Assembly: GCA_050084985.1 (NCBI GenBank)
Contig: JBITNC010000001.1
Coordinates: 120,156,001 to 120,220,000, forward strand
Origin: Nageia nagi
Taxonomy: Eukaryota > Pinophyta
Direction of reading: 5' to 3'
DNA length: 64,000 bases
Under the pieces are notes generated by a model. It saw nothing but the letters and a program-made list of their open reading frames with translations. It searched no databases and was not told the DNA's origin. Made by a program: the position numbers and the translations under genes. Positions 49,690 to 59,999 of this stretch are shown one piece after another (position 1 is the first letter of the stretch; each line of letters begins with the position of its first letter).

Positions 49690-51600
49690 CTAATATCTCT
49701 TTTGTTAACATATGTTTTTTCCTTGGTAGGTCTAGCAGAAATAGCCATAATCACTTGTCGAGGAAGCTACATAATCTACCAACCTGCGTATCTCTCAATG
49801 AAAGTGGCCTTTTCTTCTTCAGAATTTTGCCTCTATGAGGCATTGCTTAAATTGGGAGAATGTGAAAGACCTATAAAGTCGTGCATGCTGGTCGTCAACC
49901 AGTTCAGGAGGTGCGCAAATCTCTTTCTCAATTGATAAATAAATAAAATAACCTAGCGATATGCGATCCGCCCACCCGTTGTGGACAACTCGGTGCTCCA
50001 CGCTGCGGTACCTTCGGTTGCTCCATGCCTGTACTCGCTGAAGATTGCATTAATTCATCACTACAAATCATTAGACAAACCATGCTAATTCATCCTCACC
50101 TTACAAGACTCACCGATTTTGATAAGGAATGAGCTCAATATTGGCTTGACGTTCAACCAAGTGCCTTCCTCTGATCTAATCTGGAGGCCACCCTTGTTAT
50201 CTTGGTAAAGGATAGTAATTCTGGGCATCCAAATCAAGGCTTCCGAAAATGATTTTGGTGATCGTTCGTACGAGATCTTTCCAGAAAAGTGTGCACGTTT
50301 GAATAGTTTTGCCGGAATGGGATAGGAGCAATGAATTATTTTTAAGCTTGTAAGATGAAAGTATGTATATAAGCATAGGAAGACAACATACTAGAAAAAT
50401 GGATTTCTTTCTTGTGGCCATATTTTACGAGACATTTGAAGGACTGAAAATCTCCAGGGAGAGGGAGATCAACTTCGAGACCAAAATCAAGGGAAAGTCT
50501 ACATAGAGAAAGACATGGTGGAGGATATTTTGCAGGCAGATGAAATGTGTCGTCTAGGATATCATTTTGATAAGTTCCGATTATAACAAACGAAATGGTG
50601 TGTTTTTTTAAGTTGAATTCTCTTTTTGAGGGTTTTAGGGCGGGCCAACATGCATGCTCATCAAAGCTTCGGCTATCATCTCTCCAACTGAGTTGTTTCT
50701 TTCAAGAGCAACAGGTTTGTGATGAAGCTGTCATGCTATGCCTCATTTAAATGTGTTGACTTATTTATTCTTGTATTGAATTAGATATACAACAGCAATC
50801 GAGTAAGGGAAGTGCTCATAAACAGTTTTTCATGTTGGTTTCAAGTCAATTTAATGAGATTTTAGGATTTCATTGGTTGTAATATCTATTTTTTAAAGTT
50901 TCCTCTTATGTTAGGAATAAAAGTTGTTTTTGTTATTGAATATTATTTGTGTATTAAATATTATTATATGAATTCATACGATATTAAATATAAATATTGT
51001 AAGTAATCAAGAAACTCTAAATATTAATGGTGGAAAGTTCAGAAATGGAATTAACTTATATAAGTTTACACAATAACAACATCATCATCCCATACTACCC
51101 TTAGTTATTGAATGAGTAGTTCCTTATTTGCCTCTTTCACAATTCAAACCTACTTCAATAACTATAGAAATATCAAAATACACAATAGAAATGTTTACTT
51201 ATATTACCAATTCTTTGCAATCATTTATCACCATAATTCTCCTAATAAACTAATAAGTAAGAATGGTAAAAATGTTTTTTGATAACAAGGAAAAATTATA
51301 TGATCGACAGACATAGGTCTTTATCAAGATATCAAAATCCTTGTCCCAAAAATGGTTTCTAAAGAAGGAAACCACTACATAAATATACCTAGTGGTAGCA
51401 AGATGTAGAAAAAAGAATACATGTATACAACTAAAAAATATAAATACTATGTCATATCTTCAATGGATACAGTCCACTACATATTCTACTATAACTAAAC
51501 CAAGAAGGTAAAATTACATCCAAATAAGTCAAACAAAGAACGTCAAATTCATATCCCAATAAAGAGATAATTGGGCTGCATCTTAGTTGTGATTCAAATG
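49690..51600 (-). repeat. Inverted repeat around dioxygenase locus, right arm
   Basis: Reverse-complement partner of 41850-43770, collinear from the downstream flank (CTTCCTCGACAAGTGATTAT, minus, at about 49750) through the pseudogene to TTGACTTATTTGGATGTAAT at about 51520. A third copy of the CACTAGGTATAG..GTAGC block lies just outside at 51740 in the opposite direction. The spacer between the arms is about 5.9 kb and contains the dioxygenase gene. Confidence 0.85.
49776..50530 (-). pseudogene. 2-oxoglutarate/Fe(II) dioxygenase pseudogene C
   Basis: Minus-strand paralogue. It reads LEVDLPLPGDFQSF (frame before a shift), MSRKIWPQERNPFF, LVRTITKIIFGSLDLDAQNY, then directly TILYQDNKGGLQIRSEEGTW. 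The HxD metal-binding segment is deleted at the same place as in pseudogene A. The exon 3 part is better kept than in A: MEHRVVHNGWADRISLGYF with distal His and RxS, then APPELVDDQHARLYRSFT and a C-terminal frameshift before IEIYAGW and the stop at 49776. The second intron donor (GTGAGG) is still present. Without HxD it cannot bind iron. Confidence 0.85.
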
Positions 51601-51889
51601 TATTTTGGAAATAGTTTGATAATTTTCTATTAATATAATTTGTAAAGTAGGTCTCATTAGGGCTACCAATAGGTTATATCTTGGTAGCATCTATACATAT
51701 TTTGTTAATAGTTATTTTTTTTTAAATTTTATAAAGTACCACTAGGTATAGCTGGGAAGCGATTGCCTATGTTGTAAACCATTTTATGATCAATTTGTTT
51801 TGAGGTTTAGATGAAAACACTCATAGCTTTTGATAATATAAATTACCCATATTATCATTATATATGTATTTATTCCTTCGAAGATATCA

Positions 51890-53555
51890 AGCTCTTTTGT
51901 TTCTAAAAGTATATGGAAGGCTTGGAAAGCCTTGAAAGTTTGGATGAGATGGTAAGGGAATGGTAGAGGCTTTTAAGCATCTTGTTCTTCTCTTAACTTA
52001 TTGTGATCTCTAGCCTTTACCCATGAAGGCAATCCTTTATCACAAGTTCTATGGATTCATGCTCTTAGATATAAGTACTAACAAAATTGACTCTTTTCAT
52101 GATCTTTATGATGTTCTCACTACAAGATGTTATACTTGGGACAAATTTAGAAATTTATATGGTCTATCCTCTGGTGATAAATCTACTTTTGAATTCTTGA
52201 TTGATAAAACCTCCTTCTCTATTTGGGTTTATCTTGGCAAAGTTTTTCAGACCTCTTGGTGGATAGATTGGATTTGGTCTAAGAATATTTATTAGCTTAA
52301 ATATAAACCTCATCTTTGACACACTTGGCTTTCACCTCATTTTCCCATGGTTAGGTTTTGAATATCAGATAGGATCTTATTTCATCATAATCTAGGTAGC
52401 AATTATGATTTTCTATTATTTGGATATCTTATATTGAACTTAAGCATAGTTTTTTGCTTGGATTTTGTTGCATCATGGTTTTCCTATTGGTATCCATAGG
52501 GTTTATCTAGGGGTCCCTAATCCTACTTGTACTTTTACAATTCCCTTGAAGATTTCATACGTGTTTCTTGGTCTTATTTAAAAGCTAAAGCTGTATGCGA
52601 ATGGATTTTATCCTTTTTTAATCAATTCCTTTCTAAGCCTTGTTCTTGGGTTCATGCCCTCTTGGGTGATCCTTTGCATTTTTTTGAATCCTTACAAGAA
52701 GTGTGGCACATCTTTCATACTACTATTCTATTTCATATATGGAACAACATAATAATATTATTTTTTAGTATATAGGAATCTTCTATTTCTTTTTTCGTTT
52801 CTCACAATTATGGTATATTCCATGATATCTTGTTACAAATTCATTGTTTTAGGAAAAAAGTAAATATGGAGGTTCAACACTTACGTAACATGTTGGACTT
52901 TTAGGCCAATGTCCCTTGTACCACCAATAGGCTTCCTTATGATTAATCCCTTAGTATTAACAAAATACTCGATGATGTATTTAAGGTGGTAGAAGATGCC
53001 CTTGGGGTCAAGGTTCTCCTTGATACTAGTCTCCTATTCATTCTACATTGCTTATGTGTCATTCATACCAATCACCTCCAAAACCTAAGAGGCATCATCA
53101 TGATGTTCCTCCTTTGATGGGATGTACAAACAAGTATTTCTTTATGAGTGGTATGCTAGGGTATTGACTCTCCTTTGCAACCATAATGTACTTGGGGAGC
53201 TAGACTGACATCGGGTCTTGCTTCTTCTCCCTTAGCTCCTATCCCATATTGTGCTAATCTAGATGTGGATAATGATGGTTAGAGTGATGGTGATAGTGCT
53301 AACCATGGTTGGGCTTATTTGGAGCATACAAATAACTTTTATCCTCTTAATAAGCCTAAATATATTTATTTGATGTTTGATGGTTATATTACTCCATGAG
53401 GAGTTTTTAGACTATTGTTTCCTTTTTTTATGTTTAGGGATTTTGAGAACTTTGATTCCTAACTTCTATAGTTAGTGTGATTTATGAGGTGTGCTAATCC
53501 CACCCACTCCTTTTTGTATGATTAGCCTTTTCTAATATAAAATCTTTTCATTCAA
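51890..53555 (+). pseudogene. 5'-truncated LINE (L1-type), 3' end with tail
   Basis: The start (SIWKAWKALK, about 51925) and the 52023-52295 frame (FHDLYDVLTTRCYTWDKFRN, then WWIDWIWSKNIY) match the LINE fragment at 54.9-56.5 kb in the same order. 52527-52775 holds the post-zinc-finger C-terminal region (SWVHALLGDPLHFFESLQEV, then HIWNNI; compare W..LLGD....W..IR..ILWHIWK). The 3' UTR ends TATAAAATCTTTTCATTCAA, a form common at plant L1 3' ends, and passes into a TA repeat used as tail. Stops are numerous. It was probably dead on arrival, since 5' truncation is usual for LINEs. Confidence 0.75.
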
Positions 53556-53612
53556 TATATATATATATATATATTATATATTATATATATTATATATTAT
53601 ATATATATTATC
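53555..53612. repeat. (TA)n microsatellite at LINE 3' end
   Basis: About 55 bp of TA repeats with a few TTA interruptions, directly after the LINE 3' UTR in place of a poly(A) tail. Confidence 0.9.
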
Positions 53613-53846
53613 GATGAAAACTCTTAAAAATAATATGTATCAAATATTTGAATAGGGAGATGATTAGATTAATTATTATCAATTAAATGTAGGAGTGCTA
53701 TTTTTAAAGCCTAAAGTTTTTAGAGTTCCAAAGCTTATTGTTTACAAAGCTGTTAGCACAAGGAGTGGGAGTGTATTAGAGCTTTATCTTACATAGGTTT
53801 TATGTACTTAATGCTTACCCATGCCACATAGAAATTATTGGACACC

Positions 53847-54633
53847 ATGGTAAGCACCAAGGAACTTGTAGTGATTGAGCAAGAGGGGGTGGATGCTAAA
53901 TTGATAATGATTCATGATGAGTATCTTGATAATGCTCCCAATGTTAATTGGAAAGAGAAGGGGGTTATCAATCATCTAGATACTTGGAGAGCTAACCCTA
54001 AAAGAATTCTATTATAGCACCAAATGTCATAAGTCATAGGAAAATGGAAGTCATTGGTTGAATCTAAAAGGAATGTTATGCTAGACCAAAGCTTGGCATA
54101 TTATGTGCCCTACAATTCCTTCACTTGTCTAGATCTCCTTTTCTCCATTACACTTAGGCATAGCCCCTAGGGATATGAAGCTAAATATTACAAGAAGTAG
54201 AAGGAGGGAGAATTAGAGTCCAAGTACAAACCCAATATCTTTATGGAATACTCTCCAGAGTTAATTACACATGCATTTGTAGTCCCTGCTGATTGGAGAT
54301 TCTATGTCAAGAAGAAAATCAACCTTAAGAGAGAGAAAGTTAAATTTTATCAAAATGAAGGGGAGATGCTAGATTGTATTGATGAAAGGTATGAAGGTAT
54401 ATCCACCAAGCTCTTATATATCTATGATATCACCTCCTATAAATCTTAAGATAGGCAGGTCCTGCAAGCATTGGTAATCATTCTTGGGAAGAAGATCCAA
54501 ATAGAAGCAGATGAAGACATGATGAGAATGGTCTACAATATAATTGAGGCTCATAGCTACTTGGATTTTCCTACCTTCATCTCCAATGAGGTAAGAAAAA
54601 ATCTATTCAACATAGAAAAATCTAATTTTTAGC
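53847..54633 (+). pseudogene. Unrecognised coding remnant, ~260 codons in one frame
   Basis: Starting at ATG 53847 one frame runs 790 bp with about six stops, showing VVIEQEGVDAKLIMIHDEYL, then NWKEKGVINHLDTWRANPKR, KYKPNIFMEYSPELITHAFV, YVKKKINLKREKVKFYQNEG and VLQALVIILGKKIQIEADED. The stop codons look like point mutations in a once-open protein. No domain was recognised. It is neither LINE RT nor a known gag motif. It may be the extra ORF of an element or a host gene. Confidence 0.45.
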
Positions 54634-54869
54634 ATTCATCATACTTTTGGTGGCTCATAGTCCACCAAAATTTGGAAACTCTAGTGAAATAAGAACTTTA
54701 GATTTAATAGTATGAGCCATGAAGTTTTGTAAGCATTAGGACTCTTAAATCAAATACCAAGGGTGCTGTGGATAGAGTAAATACAAAAGACTACCAATTA
54801 ATTACCTATAAGTTATAGCATCAACAAACTAAGAGTTGGAGCTCTAAAGGAACTTAATTCTTACAATTT

Positions 54870-56530
54870 TCTAAGCCATTAGATTCAGCCTTACGTTCAT
54901 TTCCTTAGTCAAAATGCTTTTGTCTATATTTTAGTTATTATTAATTTATATTATAAACAAAACGGTACCATGAGGTATTACATATTAATTAGACAAGGCT
55001 TCCCATTGGTACCATCATTATATGTGTTACAGGGTGAAGATTTTGGTTACTTAATTACCAAAAATGCTTCCTAAGGGCTAGTTCATAGAATTGTTATACC
55101 TAGGAACCAAGGTTTTTTAATTAATGATCACTTTGTGAATGATACCTTTCTAACCCTGAGAGAGTATCAAACTTCAATTCTTTAAGCCTTTTCTTGTTAG
55201 AATACTTCCTACAAAGCCTCATGATCTAGTATTTATTGGAAGAAAACCTCTTTCTATCGATAATCTATGTTAGACATCTCTAATTAGCTCTTACTATTTC
55301 AATGGAAATGGATCAAGCTTGGATTAGTATTTAAGTTTTTAGGTATTCCCTTTTCCTTAAAAAACATCCTAACTCAATTATGAAACTATGCACTTCAAAG
55401 AGTCAAGAACAAGTTATCATACTGGATATCCAAAAAGGTCTTGCTTGAAGTAAAATTTCAAAATTTTTCAAAAGTTTTGGCCTCCACTCATGTCTATTAG
55501 TCATCATGTTAGGTCCCTTTCTAAGTCTGCTATATGAAGTTGGAGAAGTTTCTTAGAGATTTTTTATAGGCCAACACCAAGGAAAAGAAAGGCTTTCACT
55601 AAGTTTCATTAGAATTATGTTACCTTGCCAAATACTTTAGTGATATGCGAATCTTTTATTTCTAATTACAAGGCACTACTTTGAGTGCTAAATGGATTAT
55701 CATAGCCCTTCAAGGCCTAGAAGCTTGGAAATTTCTTCTTAGACACTATATTTCCCAAGGTCTTCCCTTAGGTAAAAAAACTTGGAAGAATATGGACCTT
55801 CCCTCTCTCATTATGGCCCCTATTCTGATCAAAATTATTGGTTGTTTTGTCTATAAAAGCATATAGAAAGTATAGGAGGTTGGTAAACCATGACTTATTT
55901 GGAAAGAAGGTGGAAAATGCAAAGGAGTTTCCCTTACTCATCTTAATACTTGTTGGTTTCTAGCCAACAAGTTTTAGAATATGCCTTTAGGTAACACAAT
56001 GGATTTAGACTAAATACTTTTTTCAAAAAAGGCATTTCTTCTATTCAAGACTTCTACAATCAAGCTTCTAAGAGATGGATTCCTTGGGAGTTATTTAAGC
56101 AAATATATGCATTGAAGCATGAAGAAAAAGATACCTATGATAATGTGCTTATCTACACACGTGTCTCTCTTTGAGCCAATTAGCTAGGACAAAAATCACA
56201 ATGCCCTTGGTGGATAGAATGGAAATGGTTTAAAGAAGGTTCCCCTTTCTTCTTACTCAACTATGTATGGCTACAGTTGGATTTCACCCAACTTACCTAT
56301 GGTCCCCAAGCTCAATGAATATTAGGATCTCTCTTCCTCTAATGAAATGTGGAGGTATCAATTTAAAATGCTATGAGGCCATCGGCCAGATATGCTAAAC
56401 CTAAACAATCATTCTTTATCAAGAGCTTAATTTTTTAAGGTCTTCTTGTAGGTCATAAATTGAAGCATATGGGTGTGGATAATCCTCTATGCCCATTTTT
56501 TTAACATAGAAGAGATATTATGCATATATT
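54870..56530 (+). pseudogene. LINE (L1-type) reverse transcriptase and zf-RVT remnant
   Basis: RT domain: RQGFPLVPSLYVL at about 54990 (compare RQGCPLAP..F.L) and the active site at about 55135, which reads HFVNDTF in place of the usual FADDT, so the first catalytic Asp is lost. Then LKNILTQLW-type and LEKFLRDFL blocks, 55681-55866 (SAKWIIIALQGLEAWKFLLR) and ISSIQDFYNQA..RWIPWELF at about 56040. The reverse-transcriptase zinc-binding domain follows (VGHKLKHMGVDNPLCPFF at about 56450, then RRDIMHIF). The copia LTR at 56531 cuts in exactly here. Same family as the fragment at 51890-53555. Confidence 0.8.
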
Positions 56531-56993
56531 TGTTAGAATTTATAATGTAATATTGTATTATATTTCTCTTTAAATGCAAATTCATTTAATGCTAAAAGTA
56601 TCTTTAGATGACTTAAAGTATTAAGAGAATAAAAATAAAAAATAAATAAATTTAGAAATAGGATTAAAATAGAAACATCTTGAACCTTACCCTTGGGTTA
56701 AAAAAGGTTAAAGGGTGGGTTTCTCCTTATAAATTGAGAGGTACCCCTCCTCTCATTGTATTGGAATTGTTGTAAAGCTAGGATTAAGGTTTGAGGAGAG
56801 AGAAGATATTCTATAAGAAAATATTCAAAATAAGATCTTAGTTAGTGGACATATTCCCAAGGAGGGAGGAACCACTTATATCTTGTGTTATTTATGAGAT
56901 TGTCTTATGTTATTGAGTTTTTGTATTGATATTTATGAACCTCCATGAGATCTTAGTAGTTTAGAGTTCATTTAGAAAGGATTAAATTTATCA
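56531..56993 (+). repeat. 5' LTR of plus-strand copia element
   Basis: 463 bp, TGTTAGAATTTATAATGTAA to ...AAATTTATCA, supported by the 3' copy at 63920 and by the minus-strand copy at 6713-6220. A TATA box (TTATAAATTGAGAGG) lies at 56727. Confidence 0.9.
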
Positions 56994-56995
56994 AA

Positions 56996-57010
56996 TGGTA
57001 GCAGATTAGT
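56996..57010 (+). other. Primer-binding site, mutated
   Basis: TGGTAGCAGATTAG, two bases after the LTR end; compare TGGTATCAGAGC of initiator tRNA-Met. Confidence 0.65.
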
Positions 57011-57311
57011 TCTTGAAGGCTTTTCATCAATGTCTTTGAGGGTTATTCTTTTATCTACTTCATCTACTTTGTTGAGGTAAAAAGGTTTGAAGGTATAGTC
57101 TTCTATCTCTTCTTGTCAAAATTTTCTTTTATCACTTATTTTTATGATGAGTTTAAGTTTAGAAAAATTTATTTTTTATTTACTAACATGTTAGTTCAAT
57201 TGCTATACATTATTATCTACTTACAGTAGGTTGTTAGTTGCAATTTTGAATAAATTGCTTAATGTGTAACTAAATTTGAAAGTTTTGCAATTTTTTACCA
57301 TAATGTTATTA

Positions 57312-57465
57312 CATGCATAAAAAAAAAGCTTGCATTATTGCATGCATGAAAAAAATAAAAAAAGCATGCATGAAAGAAAAAAATAAAAAAACATGCATTA
57401 TTGCATGCATAAAAAATATCATGCATTATTACATGCAAATATCATACATAATTGCATGCATACAA
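57312..57465 (+). promoter_or_regulatory. Cluster of CATGCA (RY-type) motifs
   Basis: About eight CATGCA hexamers, several as the palindrome TGCATGCA, within 150 bp, separated by A-rich runs. RY elements (CATGCA) are bound by plant B3 factors of the ABI3/FUS3/LEC2 group; whether they act here is not known. The cluster lies in the copia leader 320 bp after the LTR. The open frame through it is Lys/Ile-rich low complexity and unlikely to be a gene. Confidence 0.6.
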
Positions 57466-58027
57466 GGTAGTATATTTAAAAAAATATATATACAGATTCA
57501 AAAATTAAAAATTTTGTTATTACAAATTAACAAGTTTATTTATTACAATATAAAAAAAAATCAAATAAAAAAATCTAGCCATCCATTCATGCCCTCCTTT
57601 GCTTCAGCAAATATTGCAAGTTTTTTAAAACATTGCATATTTTTTTAATATTCATGCTTTTATATATATATTTTTTACAACTTACTAAATTACTAAATTG
57701 CTTTATTTAAGTGCTATTTAACAAAATTAATTTAAGCACTTAATAAATTTTTAAATCTTGCATGAGTTAATGAAAGCTTGGATTAATGTGGATGAATACA
57801 TTTATCACATACAAGGATTCATTGTTAACATGAATTAATTTTTGTAATGTTCATATTAAATATGCATACAAACCTATGTTTGGGTATTTATTTTTAAGAG
57901 AAATAATTTTAAATGTATAATTTAATTTCTTTTCCTAAAGCATAATGATTGCACATGTGGATGGCTAGCAGAATTATTTATTTTTAAATAACAAGCGAGA
58001 GAATTTAATGAACCTTTTTTGTATAGA

Positions 58028-58345
58028 GATCCATTAGAGGTTTTTTAAAAAAACCCATTGGAATCTTAAGGTTCGAATGTTGTTACTTAAATTAATGTGG
58101 GTACTTAAATTAATGAGCTTTTATTAAAAAATATCCATTAGGAGTTTTTAACAATACCGATTGGACTCTTAAGATTCGAATGTTGTTACTTAAATTAATA
58201 TGGGTTCTTAAAAGTTAAATGAACACATTGTAAAAAAGGTCCATTAGAGGTTATTAACAAAACTTGTTGGACTTCTTAGCTCATACCTATGGTAAAAGTG
58301 TGGATGAATTTTTACATTTAAAGCATTTTTTTATTTTTTGCACTT
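58028..58345 (+). repeat. Three ~105-bp tandem repeats in copia leader
   Basis: TCCATTAGAGG starts units at 58030, 58134 and 58240 (spacing 104, 106). Units share CCATTGGAATCTTAAGGTTCG, AATGTTGTTACTTAAATTAA and TTAATGAGC-type blocks; the third is shortened. Confidence 0.85.
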
Positions 58346-58994
58346 TACTTTATATATAAAGTACACACACATTGAAAAATTGCTTCTCCTAAAATGAACA
58401 CATTTGCATGATTATTTTGCAACATGACTTATTTGGGGAGCCATGAGGTGAGGATAAGGCAAACTGAAATATTTTAATCTAATGACCTAAGTGGTGAAAA
58501 TTTCATACTTTTCACTTGCCTTTAAGTCTTTTTTGGTATGGATTTAACTCCATATAGGTGGATAAGCATGTGTGTAGTGATACCACATGTCCACTCATCT
58601 ATTTAGGGATTATCCTGATAACTTAAGAGAAAAAATAAAAAATTAATCAAGATAATTAATTTACCTAATCTAATATAGGTCATAACCTTAGAAAATAACT
58701 AGTACTTCTTCTTGTAAGAGTATATTACTACCCAAGGGGAATTGGTTGAGGATTGGTAGGAATTAGGCTTCTTGCGAGCATCCAAGTGAAGGCTTAATTT
58801 TTAGACAAGAAAAAAAACCTCAACTTTTTACAATTATCCTTGGTGATGAAGATGTTGGATGAATATTTATTATTCTCATTATTAGTTCAAGATTTGATTT
58901 GTTGAGTAGTTCATACATGTACTTGCATGATAATTTTTGTTAAAAATTCAACATATATGCTTACATTGGTTATCTCCTTCATATTATATTGTAG

Positions 58995-59905
58995 CAATGG
59001 GATACTCTTTTGCACCCAAGCATATCTTTGATGGTTCCAATTTTAGCATTTCGAAACCTAGAATGAAAATAGAACTTCAAGCATAAATAATTTGAATGAT
59101 TATTAGTGAAAACCAAGTTGCTCCATCTGGAGAGAAGGAACTTGAAGCTTACAACACAAAGAATGAGTTGACAACCTCTATGATCTTTTGTGCAATTTCA
59201 TATGAGATCCTTCTCATGATATCTTCTTCAAATTTTTTGAAAAAATATTAGGATAAATTAAAAATTATTTATCTTGACACTAAAGCTTCTAAGAGGTTTA
59301 CCATTCTTCAAAAGTTATTGCAATCACATTAAGAAGAAAAAAAAGTGTGCAATATATCTAAATAAGGTCATTGATCTTAGGACTTATCTTGTGGGATGTG
59401 GTTGAAATTAAATCAATGATAAATTTTTGAATTTCATCATCTTTCAAAGCCTTCTTGCTAAGTTTAGCCATTTTATGACTGTTATTGAAACTAAGATTGA
59501 TGATGAGAAAGAAGTGGTCTCCTTGGAAATTTTATCTAAGAATCTATTAAAATATGAAAAACACTTAATAATAAAGCTTTGCTCACCACTCCTAAGGAAT
59601 CCTCTATGGCACTAGGACCAACGAAGCCTCACTTCAAAAAGAAAGGCCATAATCAAAAGAATGGTTCTCATGCTTCTAAGAAGAACTTCAAGAATGGTGG
59701 AAATATAAAAAATTATAATCAAGATAAGTCCAAGAGAATCAAATATAAATTTATTGAAAATTGTAATTTTTGTAACATCTATGGTCATATGGAAGCTGAT
59801 TATTGCAAAAGAAGGAAAGAGTAAGATGAAAATTGTAATTTTTATAGCATCTATGGCCATAAGGAAGTTGAATGCTTCAAGATAAAAAAGGTCAAAGTGG
59901 AAAAG
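58995..59905 (+). pseudogene. copia gag remnant with two zinc-knuckle units
   Basis: Starts MGYSFAPKHIFDGSNFSISK, the usual FDG.NF..WK-type opening of copia gag, with W lost. Stops follow at short intervals. Two CCHC-like knuckles lie 72 bp apart: CNFCNIYGHMEADYC (59762) has one residue too many before the last Cys, and CNFYSIYGHKEVEC (59834) has the second Cys replaced by Tyr. Thus neither is canonical CX2CX4HX4C. The second looks like a duplicate of the first. Confidence 0.75.
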
Positions 59906-59999
59906 GATTTGTAAAATCAAATAATTCTGATAATAATAAGAAAAACAAATATTTTGGTTATGTTACTACTTTTTTACTCTAAGTCTTGCACTTTTTCCC

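Noticed and set aside
57313-57648. 111-codon frame rich in Lys, Ile and Cys
   Set aside because: It is the translation of A-rich and TGCATTATTGCATG repeats in a copia leader; low complexity, no domain.
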